DNA of 58,256 nt from contig KE647164.1 of the NCBI GenBank assembly GCA_000447185.1, positions 9,488 through 67,743 on the forward strand, given 5' to 3'. Position numbers and translations under genes: made by a program. The notes below the pieces were generated by a model. It searched no databases and was not told where the DNA came from. It saw nothing but the letters and a program-made list of their open reading frames with translations. This document shows positions 10,653-21,995 of this stretch, piece after piece. Source of the DNA: Vairimorpha apis BRL 01 (Eukaryota > Microsporidia > Nosematidae). Position 1 is the stretch's first letter. Every line of letters begins with the position of its first letter.

Positions 10653-12149
10653 TATTTAAATTATTATGATAAAAAAACGATTTTTTTTGCTATTTATTTT
10701 TAAATTGTTAATATTAATGTTTAGGTTTTTTTATGTCTTGGTATTACTTTAAGAATATATCTATGTGGAATTTAAAATTATAAGTAGAATAATAAGTTAA
10801 ATTTTAAAAAATATATTTTTTCAACCTAATTTAAATAAAATACTCAAATTAATTTTTTTGTTTACTATTTTTTAATTCAATAGAATTTTAATTTTGCCTT
10901 ATTTTTAATAAATTGATGATATTATATTTGCATGATAAATTATAAAGAAAAAATTACTATAAAAAATAAATAAAATTATATATGTTAACCTTTATCACAA
11001 AATTTTAATTTATTAATACTTGATATTGTTTTTATTTTTTTTAACATTAGTTTTTTGACAAACTAGTTCTTAAAAAAATTATTATTAGAATTTAAATTTT
11101 TTTTTACAAAAATTCTTATTTTAGCAGATCATTTTTTATTTTGTAGTTATTTATTTAATTTATTTATGATACAAAAAATATTTTTCAATATTTTGTTTTT
11201 TTATTTAGTGTAAATAATATAAAAATAATATTTAAGAAATTCTTTTTTCATTTATTTTAAAAAAATTTTCATCTTTATTACTTTTATACATATTACATCA
11301 CACAAATTGTTTAGTATATTTTTCAGAAATTAAAAATTATTTTACAATATTGTATTTTATTGTTATTAAATTAAAAAAGAATTTAAAAAACACTTATTTA
11401 TTATTTTATTTATTAGTTAAAATTTTTAAATTTTTTTGAATAAGTTGAAATTTATATGATGTTTTTACAGAAGAATAAATTTTCATTTGGAGCTAAATTT
11501 TATTTTTGTCAAGTTATATAATAAAATTTGAGTTTTGTGAACGTAAAAAAGCACGGAGATAGTTAATCGATAATTTAAAAGATGAGATATATTACATATG
11601 GCACATTTCAAAATATTAATAAAAATAAAATACAATAACTGAATAAAAATTTTATATATTTGTTATATTATATTTATATATATAACAAAAATAGTTAACA
11701 ACTAATTTTTTTATGAAGCTAAAATTTGTTTTAATTTTAGTTTTTTTCCTTGTATAAATCAAAGCAATTCTTTTAAATATTATGTTCATGTACTTAAAAG
11801 TGCATCCATTATAGCTCAAATAATTGATTATTTTTTCTGATAAAATTAATATTTGTTAAATTACTTTTGACTAAACAACACATATATTATATTATTTATG
11901 CTTAGCTCTTGATTATACTTGAATTGTAACTTTGTAACTAACCTATTTAAAGTTATAATATTTAAAAACTACTTTAAACTTTACATTTTTGATTAAATTA
12001 ATTTTCTTTCATAACAACACATTTCTTCTTATTTTGTCAATTTCTATTGTCTGTAACATGTCTACGCTTGTTGTTTTTACTTTTACAAGGGTAAATATTT
12101 TTCTATTGTTCAAAATTAAATATATCAGTTTGTTATTTTCGATTTTTTA
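10653..12149. other. AT-rich intergenic region
   Basis: No gene recognised. From about 11500 the base composition becomes slightly less extreme, toward the retroelement remnant downstream, but I could not read further reverse transcriptase sequence there. Confidence 0.5.
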
Positions 12150-12426
12150 AATAAAAAGAAATTATTGTATAAACTTTACCATACGTCATGACATGGGAGG
12201 GAATTACAACGACCTTTCACAAAAAATAAAGAGTGAATTTAATATATACAGCCGAACACAGGCATATATACAAGCCAGAGTGCTAAAAATGACTTTAGAA
12301 AGTCTTTCTATGGAAGCCCGCAGAGACGAACAAATTACTGAGGAAGAACAGGTGGCTACGGAGAAGGAATTAGAGGAACAAACTGTGTACAAAAGTCAAC
12401 TTAATTCTAATTGTGATAATGTATAA
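12150..12426 (+). pseudogene. Decayed 3' fragment of a reverse transcriptase element
   Basis: The plus strand reads LPYVMTWEGITTTFHKK, then after one frame change in an A run near 12222 continues FNIYSRTQAYIQARVLKM and TLESLSMEARR, followed by an acidic tail to the stop at 12424-12426. This matches, block for block, the better preserved copy at 33419-33940 (PYVMTWDGVVTTYHKR, EAYIQSVVLKKTLES). It has stops upstream of LPYV and an internal shift, so it is a dead fragment of the C-terminal end of the element's polyprotein. Low GC and isolation show that it is an old insertion. Confidence 0.75.
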
Positions 12427-12448
12427 ATACATATAATATAAGTATATC

Positions 12449-12499
12449 CTGTTAGTAGATGACCCACTCTTACAATACGGATTCCTAAATCTACTAACT
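12449..12499. repeat. 10-bp inverted repeat with 31-nt loop downstream of the RT fragment
   Basis: GTTAGTAGAT at 12449-12458 is the exact reverse complement of ATCTACTAAC at 12490-12499. Its position 20 bp after the stop of the fragment makes a 3' UTR stem-loop of the element possible. Confidence 0.5.
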
Positions 12500-13332
12500 G
12501 ATTAAGTGATTATTCTGTTTTACTTATTATTCTCGCCCTTTTATATCTTTAATCTATTTGATATCTGACAATTCGGATTACATTTAATTTATAATTGTTT
12601 AGAAGAGGTTACTTATGTTTATTTTACATTTTATATTACTTATTTTATATTATTTGATAGATCTGACTTCTGTAATTTATGTATACTATATAAACAAAAT
12701 AACCCTTCATTATATTATGGGTTCAGAAAATGACTTTAATAAAACTAATTTATCTACTCCGTCTTCTATTTCAGATCAGACTTTACATCTGACAACATAT
12801 CCTAAATAAATATTTTCTTTGTATAAACTTTTATAACAACTTTTTGTTATACTATTTTTTATTTGATGTGTTTTAAAAATAAGAAAAATCTATTTTTTTA
12901 CTTGACATAATTAATAAAAATAAAAATTATGTTTAACATTTTGGTGTTTTAAAAACCGTTTATAAAAACAATATTACCTTTAATTTTAAATAAGATTCGC
13001 ATTTTTTATTAAAATTTGCTTATTTTTTAAGAATTTAAAAATAAATCTTTAAATTCAAAAAAAATTAATTTGAATCATTATTTAAATAATAAATGAAAAT
13101 TTGATATCAATTATGAATATTAAAATAATGTATTTATCTAACATTAAAACTATGAATGAAATCATAAATGGTTTATATTTAATATTTACAATTTAAAAAG
13201 ATTAAAAAGTTTATATTCTATCATTTTATAAAATATATTGCAAAGCTTAAAGATTTATTTAATATTGCAAATAATTAATGCATTTATAACATATATAATC
13301 TAAATAGAATCAAGATAAATTTATTTACTATT

Positions 13333-13402
13333 TAAATTTTTAATAAATCATTAATATTTTCATAGTAAACTATAAAAATATTGATGATTTATTAAAAATT
13401 TA
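13333..13402. repeat. Long hairpin, 33-bp arms with 4-nt loop
   Basis: 13333-13365 and 13370-13402 are reverse complements apart from two positions. It is far longer than expected from chance short palindromes even in AT-rich DNA. It could be a cruciform, the core of a small inverted-repeat element, or a small-RNA hairpin. Confidence 0.65.
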
Positions 13403-14241
13403 TAATAAACAACTTATAAATTTTTGTTGTAATAAATGTTTAATTGTTACAATATATTCATGACTTACAATTGAACAATTAAAAGAAATTATTTTATTAG
13501 TTCAACACATATATAATAATGTTATTTATAAAAAAATTAATATTTTAACAGTAAATTATAAAAATATATTTATTTATAAGAAATTAATATATTAAAACAA
13601 ATAATACTTAAAACATAAAAAAATACATTATTAAATTATATTAAAAAAAATTCTAAATTTTATATTTTTAATTTATAAAAATATATAAAAAGAAAAAATT
13701 GATAATCTTAAATTATTTTAATTAATTTATTGTATTTAACAAATAAATATTTTTATTTATTTTAATTTATATTGAATTTTAAAAGTTAAAATTTAGATAT
13801 ATTAATTTATATCATATGTTTATATAAAAATTTAATAATTTTTATTTTAAAATTAATATTTAATTTATTAAGTGTAAATAACATATAATAAAATTTTTTT
13901 TTCTGAATATTTGAATAAGATATGTTAAAAAAAAATTTTCTGTGGTGTTTTAAATAGTAAGTTATGATAAAAAAAACCTGTATGCATAATTTCTATTATT
14001 TCTAATTAAAATATTTGATTTATGTGATAAATCATAAAAATATTTTAACAATCTATAAACTATAATTTTAATTAAAAAAAACCTGACATTTTTTGTAAGA
14101 TTGTTAAAAATTAAAATAAATTTTTTAGTGAAAAAAACTACAATTAATGTATAAAATATAATTATAATATTTTTTCAAAATTTTAATAAAAACATTTCAA
14201 AAAAATCAATTTTTATATAAATATAATAAAAATCAAATACC

Positions 14242-15031
14242 ATGAACAAACAATCGATTGGAATTTTGTATGGAATACAAATATTTTCTATTTTTATTTT
14301 AGATTTAATAGCAACACACATAATAAGTAAATATAAAATAACAAACCGTGTTGAATATAATGTATTTATTGGAGATATTAATCTTATGTTAAATACTAAA
14401 ATACTACTTATAATAGATATTTATTTTTTTTCATATTTTTATTTAGAAAATAATCTAAATGCTATTTTTCAAAATATTTTTGTTAAGTTAACTTCAATAT
14501 CAATATGGATTATATTAGCATGTCGTTTTAGATTTGCAACAACCATTATAATTTATATTTCATTTAAAATAATTTCCATAATTTTTCTTTTAAGATCTTT
14601 ATCTCTTATGGAAGGTTTAATATATGTTAAATTTAATAAAAAAATAGGTGTTGATGCAAAAATGATTTTTAAATATTTATTAATTGAAATGATCGTAACT
14701 TTAAAATATATATCTTTGATATTTGAATATACGACAATGTTAGTAAGTTTATCTTTAGAGAAAGGAATATCTCAGAAACCATTTAATATAGTAAAATTAA
14801 TATTATTAGTAATAGATATATTTATAAGAAAGCAAAATATAACTACTACAAAATATTTACTTATTACAACACCTTTTTTTTTTAGCTTTTATATATGGTA
14901 TGATTGTTATAGGTAAATATTTTAAGGATAAAATAGTAAGTTTTAATATGGTTTTTGTATTTAACAGAATTTTTAATTTGTTGATTATAATATTATCAAT
15001 ATATACTATATGTAAAATAAATAAATTCTAA
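14242..15031 (+). CDS. Multi-pass membrane protein, family member D, one frameshift
   Basis: Fourth member of the family, most similar to the gene at 9870: LYGIQIF, NLNAI, IWIILACR and the loop VKFNKKIGVDAKMI at about residues 129-142. The frame breaks in a T10 run at 14874-14883. Reading the other frame after the run gives a C-terminus (IYGMIVIGKYFKDK, NMVFVFNRIFN, ICKI) that aligns with that of the 9870 protein to the stop at 15029-15031. Removing one T, or adding two, restores about 262-263 residues. The strong conservation across the break suggests a run-length error rather than a dead gene. No CCC signal precedes the ATG. Confidence 0.7.
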
Positions 15032-15169
15032 ATTGTATTTAACGAAAGTTTAATCTTAAATAATAAAAAAAAGTAAAATTTTAAATTAAAGTGTTATTTA
15101 AAATTTTTATTATTTTTTTAAGAAATATCATAAAAAAAATATAAGTTTATTTTTAAAATTAAAATTTGT

Positions 15170-15880
15170 TTATTCAAAAGTTATTTTTAAAAACTCTTTT
15201 GTTTTTTCTAGTATTTGCTTTAAACAAAAATCAGTTTTCTGATCTGTCTCTTCTGATTCTGTTATATTGCTTCCTCTCCCGTATTCAAATGTCTTCTTAT
15301 TTTTATGTTTTGAATGTACGCTTCAATTCAGTTGGTGATACTAAGTTCCTTTCCGTTTTAGATTTATATATCTACTAAAATGTTATAAGTTGTCACATAA
15401 AATATTATTTTTGTCTTACTTTCATTTAATAAAACAATTCATTTGCAAGTTCATCGTATTTTCTAAGTTTTTCTAACTTGACTTGTTGTAAGTTGACAAG
15501 TGATGTAACTTCTATTTCTACAATAAGAATCTATTTGGATTTCATATATATTACTATAATATTGTGTTTATTATTTTTATTTTAATTTCTGTTTTTTTTA
15601 TATCAACTCTTATTTCTATAAATTTATTAGCCACTATCTGTTGAACTGAATAAGTTCTTAGACTTTTCATTAAAAGCTCAATGTTATATTTTTTTCACAA
15701 AATCAAATGCAAACACATATGACAATTTATTGTGACGCCTCATATAATCGTGTTCTAACATCTTCTCACAACATGTAGATATATGATCAACAGTTCTTAT
15801 CAATTGGTTACAATGTTAGCAGATGTTGCTAACAATGAAAAATATATTTCTATCCTGTAAAATGGTAGCTTACCTTTTTT
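15170..15880 (-). pseudogene. Decayed reverse transcriptase element fragment
   Basis: Minus-strand reading in shifting frames recovers, in order, RTVDHISTCCEKMLEHDY (15799 downward), LRTYSVQQIVANKFIEIR, LEKLRKYDELANEL (near 15478-15437) and EAYIQN (near 15330). The last two blocks match the element copy at 33419-33940, and the first two are the more upstream part of the same protein (fingers/thumb side of a non-LTR reverse transcriptase, judged from general knowledge of the family). Several stops and shifts break it, so it is dead. This is the longest stretch of the element in the window. No convincing target-site duplication was found. Confidence 0.75.
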
Positions 15881-16655
15881 CTCGCATAATTTTTACTTTG
15901 TGTAAAAGTTAAAAATATAATATATATTAAACAAATATAATATTTACAACAAAAATATAAAACATTTAATTTTATTAATTTTTGAATCTTCAATTTTTCA
16001 AATACATTTTTGTAAATTATTTAAAAATGATTTGATCTAAAAGTAGTATTTATTTTGTTAAATACTTATCACAATTGTGTTTTTTTCATATATATATAAA
16101 ATCTATATCATTTTCATTTTAAAGATATATACATAAATTTAAACATTTTATAAAATTTTTATTAACAATAATATTTTGTATTGTAAATATTTGTTTTTAA
16201 ATCTAAAATTTTATATTTATTTCTAATAGAAAAAATAATTTCATTTTTTCAAAAAGTTATCTTTTTTTGTAATAATACAAAATAATTGAAGCATACAAAT
16301 CAATACATTATCAAAATTAAATTAAGTTAATTAAATGTTTGACTATTTATAAATAAAAATTTCTATAAAATTTTGCATTGTTATATTTTTAAATATTTTG
16401 ATATACTTGTATAATAGTTTTTTTAAATTTTAAAAATTTGACATATTTTTGCTCAGCAAACATAAAAAATTGTAGCTATTAAGTATTGTAATTATTAAAC
16501 AACTTATATCGAGTTATATTGGTATATAATATCATATTAAATAAATATAAAAAATATATTTATAAATTTTCATTATGTGTTAAAAAATTTTTAAATATTA
16601 TTTTTATATATTTTTAATTTTTAAAATATTTAAAAAAAATATTTACATCCCCAAT
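15881..16655. other. AT-rich intergenic region
   Basis: No gene recognised between the retroelement remnant and eL8. A CCCC signal at 16649-16652 belongs to eL8. Confidence 0.55.
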
Positions 16656-17263
16656 ATGGTATTAGGTAAACCGAAACAAAAAAAATTATCAAGGAAAAGC
16701 TCACTAAAGAACAAAAAGAAGAAAAAGAACTTTTTATAAAGAAAAAAATATCTAAGTTAGCTAATGCTATAAAAATACCACCAGCCATTAATCAGTTTAA
16801 AACTGTCCTTGATGAAGAATCAACAAAAAAAATGGTTGAGTTATTTAAAAAGTATCGTCCAGAAACAAGTGAAGAAAGACTTGAAAGGCTTAAACAAGAA
16901 GATCCAAAAGCAGGTGCTAAACCAATAATTGTTAAAAAAGGAATTAGACATGTAACAAGATTAATTGAAACTAAGAAAGCCAAATTTGTTGTTATTGCTG
17001 CCGATGTTAGTCCTATAGAAGTAGTTTTATTTATCCCAACATTATGTAAAAAATTGAATATTCCTTATGCTACTGTTGAGAGTAAAGAAATGCTTGGAAG
17101 TATTGTTAATTTAAAGAAAGCAGCTATTTTGGCTTTATGTGATGTTAAAGCTGAAGATAAAATTAAATTCAATGAATTGATTAAAATAAGCAACGAACTT
17201 TTTATTGAACAATATGATTCTCATTTAACCAGATGGGGAGGAGCTGCTCTAAAGAACGAATAA
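16656..17263 (+). CDS. RPL7A: 60S ribosomal protein eL8 (L7a), one frameshift
   Basis: Large-subunit ribosomal protein of the L7Ae family. ATG at 16656 follows CCCCAAT. The first ten codons ([10 protein letters not shown]) are separated from the rest by one missing A in the A8 run near 16678-16685. With it restored the protein is 202 residues and reads on through [22 protein letters not shown], the L7Ae RNA-binding fold ([40 protein letters not shown]) and a C-terminus ending [13 protein letters not shown]. It is shorter than the human protein, mainly at the C-terminus, as is common in microsporidia. Starting at the ATG at 16832 would lose the conserved PPAINQF segment. Confidence 0.93.
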
Positions 17264-17879
17264 ATTATTTTTAATATATGAGGCGTGTCCTGTGAATATA
17301 TTAATATTTACAAAATTTTCATATTATTTTCATGTTTATAAAATATATCTAATTATAATACAAATTTTTCGTAGTAAATTTAAATGTAATAAAATTGACA
17401 TTAATTTTTTTTATATTCTTAAGGCCATTATTAATGATTTATTTTTTCTTAATTTGTGTATCAACGCGAATTTTAAATTTTTTATTCTTTATTTAAACTA
17501 AATATGTAACAAAAATTAATGTCAATTTTATTAAATTTAAATTTATTACAAAGATAACATTTTTTATTATAAAAAATTAAATTTTAAATAAATCAAGTTA
17601 TTTAAAAAAACAGATGCAGAAAATTATTAAATAATTTAACTATAAAATTTTTATTATATTTAAAAATGATTTTTTCTTTAATTTTTTAACTGCATAAAAT
17701 ATATCTTAAAATTTTTACTTTTTGCAGATTAAAGTATGAAATTAATTAATAATTTATTATTTTAATAATATGTTTACTATAAAAAATTTATAAAATCAAA
17801 TATGTATTTGTACGAGAATTTTTTTTTAAATTTGCTTAATTTATTTTTATTTTACTTTAATATTTTTCCCTACATCGTC
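17264..17879. other. Intergenic region holding an inverted repeat
   Basis: A possible 69-codon frame at 17292-17501 overlaps one arm of an inverted repeat and has only low-complexity composition, so I do not call it a gene. Confidence 0.5.
17374..17549. repeat. Inverted repeat, about 36-bp arms, about 100-nt loop
   Basis: 17374-17410 and 17510-17549 are near-perfect reverse complements (both contain AATTGACATTAATT or its complement), differing by one substitution and a short indel at the outer end. A hairpin RNA, a decayed small inverted-repeat element, or a 3' end structure between eL8 and PAP are possible. Confidence 0.65.
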
Positions 17880-19343
17880 ATGGAAAGAAATATAAAATAC
17901 GGTGTAACAGGTGCACAAACTTTACAAGAAAGTAGTTACTTAGATAAACAAAAAAGTAAACAAATGGATAAATATATACAAGAGTGTGGATTTTTTGAAG
18001 ACGAATCAGAAGGTCAGATACGTGAACGGGTGTTGGGAAAAATTAATCTATTATTAAAACGTTTTGTAAAAATAATTTCAAAACTAAAAAAAATTTCTTC
18101 CGACGAAAATACAAATTATGGTGGAAAAATTTTTACATTTGGAAGTTACAGATTAGGTGTTCATAGTAAAGGTTCAGATATAGATGTTCTATGTATAGTG
18201 CCTAGACATGTTACAAGAAAAGAATTTTTTAATGAATTTTATGATATGTTAAATGAAGAGAAAGAAGTAAAAGAATTAACAAAAATAGAAGAGGCTTATG
18301 TTCCATTAATAAAAATGGTTTACTCAAATATTCCTATTGATTTGACATTTGCTAGACTTAATAGTAGTGTTGTTGGAGAAAAGATTAATTTATTAAATGA
18401 TTATGTGATAAAAAATATGGATGATAAATGTGTTCTTAGTATCAATGGAAGTAGGGTTACTGATGAAATATTAAATTTAGTACCAAATGTACTTACTTTT
18501 CATTCTGCATTAAGATGCATAAAATATTGGGCAAAACAAAGGTGTATTTATGGAAATTCTTATGGATATTTTGGTGGAGTTGCTTTTTCTATTTCAGTTG
18601 CTCGAATTTGTCAATTATTTCCAAATGCATCTTCTTATACAATTGTTGTAAAATTTTTTGAAATTTTTTCTAATTGGAAATGGCCTAATCCAGTAATATT
18701 GAAATCAATAGTTGATTTAGGATATAACATGAAAGTGTGGGATCCGAAAATTTATCCTACTGACAAATATCACAAAATGCCAGTTATTACACCTGCATAT
18801 CCTTCTATTTGCTCAACACACAATATAACAATGAGCACACAAAATTTAATTACAAATGAATTGATTCGAGGACATGATATAATGTCCAAAGAACATGGAA
18901 ATTTTCAAAAACTGTGTCTTGTTTCCGATTTTTTTAATAGATATAAATTGTTTATACAAGTAAACGCCATTTCAGATAATACAAATCATAAATTATGGGT
19001 AGGTTTTATAGAATCAAAGATCAGAATTTTAGCAACAAAAATTGAAGTTTTAGACGAAGTTTTGAATGCTTATCCTTTTCCTAGAGCATTTGAAATTTTT
19101 AATGAAAAATTAACAAATTTTTCATTTAAAATTCCAAATGTTAAAATATTTACTTCTTTTTTTATCGGATTAGAATTTCCAAATACAAAAAATAAAACAA
19201 TAATTATAGAGAATCCAGTTAAAGAATTTTTAGAATTTATTAATAATTACGACAAGAAAGAAGATTCGATGATTTGTGAAGTGAATAGTATGAAAAGAAG
19301 AGATGTGCACAAATTTCTTTCTGTATTTTATTCTAAATATTAA
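17880..19343 (+). CDS. PAP1: Poly(A) polymerase
   Basis: Adds poly(A) tails to mRNA 3' ends in the nucleus. The start is set at 17880 because CCC (17868-17870) precedes it and the protein then opens MERNIKYGVTGAQTLQ, as PAPs do; the frame is open upstream to 17802 but that part is low-complexity hydrophobic sequence. 487 residues. The nucleotidyltransferase site is intact: GSYRLGVHSKGSDIDVLCI with Asp100 and Asp102, and the third carboxylate Asp154 in IPIDLTFARL. The central domain has NVLTFHSALRCIKYWAKQR and YGYFGGVAFSISVARICQLF. The C-terminal RNA-binding domain is short, and the regulatory tail of larger eukaryotes is absent. Confidence 0.95.
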   Translation: MERNIKYGVTGAQTLQESSYLDKQKSKQMDKYIQECGFFEDESEGQIRERVLGKINLLLKRFVKIISKLKKISSDENTNYGGKIFTFGSYRLGVHSKGSDIDVLCIVPRHVTRKEFFNEFYDMLNEEKEVKELTKIEEAYVPLIKMVYSNIPIDLTFARLNSSVVGEKINLLNDYVIKNMDDKCVLSINGSRVTDEILNLVPNVLTFHSALRCIKYWAKQRCIYGNSYGYFGGVAFSISVARICQLFPNASSYTIVVKFFEIFSNWKWPNPVILKSIVDLGYNMKVWDPKIYPTDKYHKMPVITPAYPSICSTHNITMSTQNLITNELIRGHDIMSKEHGNFQKLCLVSDFFNRYKLFIQVNAISDNTNHKLWVGFIESKIRILATKIEVLDEVLNAYPFPRAFEIFNEKLTNFSFKIPNVKIFTSFFIGLEFPNTKNKTIIIENPVKEFLEFINNYDKKEDSMICEVNSMKRRDVHKFLSVFYSKY

Positions 19344-19774
19344 ATAATATATTTTTCATAAATGTACCTATATTTAACATTTTTAAAATAATTTTCTATA
19401 TAAATTAAGGCACATTAAAATGTTTTAAATATTTTTTGCATTTAAAGTTTAATTATTAAAATTCAATCTAAATTATTTTATTGATTATATTTTTAAAAAA
19501 AATGACTTTTGTTTGATTAAAATTATACTACATTTTTTTAAATTTAATAAAATATTGTATTGATTTTAACTTATTATTATTATGCAGTCAAATATTACAT
19601 ATAAAAAATCAATATTTTTAATAATTCTAATAATACTTTAAATTTTTTGTTTATAATCGTAACTTTTTTATTATTAGTAAAAAATATGCTTAAAAAATTT
19701 TATTAATTTATTGAAAATTATTAAAAATAATGTTTACATTTTAAAATTATTTTTTATAAATAAAATCATAAAAT
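19344..19774. other. AT-rich intergenic region
   Basis: Convergent 3' ends of PAP and the unknown minus-strand gene. Nothing else seen. Confidence 0.5.
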
Positions 19775-20919
19775 TTATAACATTTCTACATACATTTTAT
19801 CATCATCAAAAACATTTTTAAATTCTTCAAATTTATCTTTTGATAAAATGAAGTCTTTATTTTTATAATTTGTTCTCTTGATTTTATTATTATTTTTCAA
19901 TGTAAAATATTTAAAAATTTTATTTAAGATTAAAATATTTGTATTTATATTTGTCTCTAAATATACGAGATTAATTGTTAAACTTTTTCCGCTTATAAAT
20001 TCATTTAAAGCTTTATCATACTGTTGTTTAAATTTTTCAAGTTTAAGTTTTTCTGATATATTTGGATAATGAATATAATTACTTAAAATTAAATAATGAT
20101 GTATTGTATAACATGTAATTAAATTTTTGTTTATTTTTAAAAGAAATGTTTTAATTATTTTACTTGTCATATCAACATATCCATTTTCTGTTTTTAGTAA
20201 AATATTGTGATCAAATTGTTTGAGTTTTTTTTTATAATCAATAAGTTCATTTCTAGTTATTTCTAGTTTAAATTCTTTATCAAAAAAAAATTTTCTGAAT
20301 TAAAATTATTTAGAAGCAAAGATAATTTTGTATCAAATTTATTAAATTCTATAGTTTTTGTTGAATCAAAATTATTATTATTTTTACTATTTGATGGTAT
20401 ATAATCCAATAATTGATGATCAGTTAGAAAATTGTTATTTTCTAAATTTTCATTTTTTTTAATATTTATTATATCTTTATCTTTTTTATGTATAATTTTT
20501 TCATTGAAAAAATTAGTTTCTTCAAAAAGTGAATAATTTTCAATTTTAATGTTGATTAAACTAATAGAATCCATATTCTTATTAAAATCTAAATTTTCTG
20601 ATTTATTACAACTATTTTCTTGTAACTTAATTTCATTTTTTACCCATGGATCTGTAATAGAATTTTTATTTATATCTTTTTTTAGTTTGTAATTAAATAC
20701 AGTAAATGAAATTTGTCCATCAGAAACAGAACGAGGTTTTAATAAGTTAATATTTTTATCTTTTAATTTAGTATATCCTATTTTAGATGGTCTTAATACA
20801 TCTTCGACTTTATTTTTAGCATTTTTTAAAAAAGAACCTGTTTGTTTATATGCACGTTGAAACGTATTCTCATAATTACTTGTAATTATAAATTCTAAAA
20901 ACATAATAAAACTTTTCAT
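19775..20919 (-). CDS. Unknown, probably secreted or membrane-attached protein, one frameshift
   Basis: Two minus-strand frames (20919-20263 and the one ending at 19775) are one gene: one missing T in the minus-strand T9 run (plus A9 at 20282-20290) joins them, and the corrected length divides exactly by three (381 residues). The ATG at 20919 directly follows CCC. The N-terminus MKSFIMFLEFIITS is a short hydrophobic leader. The middle is Asn/Lys/Asp-rich and disordered; the last 150 residues look folded and helical. I find no known domain. The next minus-strand gene upstream has a similar layout (leader, disordered middle, helical C-terminal part), so the two may be distant relatives. Candidate host-facing protein, by inference only. 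Confidence 0.6.
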
Positions 20920-21995
20920 GGGTTTACTATCTCTTTATAATTTTATTAATATTTGATTTATCATTTAAATAATTTAGTTCTATTAAAAATTTACATGTTG
21001 CATATATTTCTTACAAAATATTAAATTTTTATATTTTAATTAATCACTGTAATTAAATAATAAATTAATTTATTGATTTTTATATAAAAATTTATATCAA
21101 ATAAACTGAATGTATTAATTTTTTAGATAATAATGACTATGCAGTCTATAACTTACATTGTTTATGATTTATTTTGTTCAGATAATATTATCTAATTAAG
21201 TTAATTTTAATTTAATTTGTGTAATGTTTTTAATAAATATTATAAACATACACAAAATATTTTTATATATATTGTAATTATCAAAATAAATTAATATTAT
21301 AACAAAATTATGAGTTTATGAAACAACTATTAATTGTATAAATGAAAATTGCTATAAAAAATTAATCATAAATTTTAAATACATAACATTTACTTATTTT
21401 TTTTATTAACTTGTCATTTTTATACTTTCTATTGTTTTAACATATATAAGATTAGAACAAAGTTTGTTTACAAAAATTATAAAGAAATATATATTTTTAA
21501 AATTTTAAAGATTAAACAATCTTTATGAATGAAAAGAAAATTAAAATAATTTTTTACCGTTTAAATTTTTTAAATGTTTATTGTAATTTAAATTATTTTT
21601 TATATTTAAAAACACTTTAAAATCAATTAAGAATTTTTTTATGATATAATTAAAAGTAATTTTTTAATTAATGCATATAAATTTATTTTATAATTTATTT
21701 ATCTCTTAACAATTTTATTTTATTTATTTATGTTAAAATAATTTAATTTTTTACGAATATCTTATAAATATGTTAATTATATTTTTTAATTTTAAAAATT
21801 ATTTTAAACTTAATTCAAATTTAAACTAAATATGTTACCAAAAAATTTTTACTATAAAAAAACATATTTAACTATTAATCTATCTGTATTTTAATACAAA
21901 ATTATAAAAGTTATAAAAGTATACAAATATTCAATTTCATATAAAAAACATACACAAATATTTATTTAAAAATATTTTATTAAGTAATAAATTTT
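20920..21995. other. AT-rich intergenic region
   Basis: About 1.1 kb, no gene or RNA recognised. Confidence 0.55.

Larger units (their letters stand above)
12427..14241. other. AT-rich intergenic region with inverted repeats
   Basis: No credible gene. A 10-bp perfect inverted repeat (12449-12458 with 12490-12499, GTTAGTAGAT/ATCTACTAAC) lies just downstream of the reverse transcriptase fragment, and a long hairpin lies at 13333-13402. Confidence 0.5.

Noticed and set aside
12615..12809. 64-codon frame downstream of the reverse transcriptase fragment
   Set aside because: No domain or start signal; probably part of the dead element's 3' region or chance.
15166..15378. 70-codon plus-strand frame
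   Set aside because: It is the antisense of the decayed reverse transcriptase fragment on the minus strand.
15170..15890. Target-site duplication AAAAGTTA around the decayed element
   Set aside because: Eight AT-rich bases at uncertain element ends are not above chance here.
17292..17501. 69-codon plus-strand frame after eL8
   Set aside because: Low-complexity composition, overlap with an arm of an inverted repeat, no start signal.
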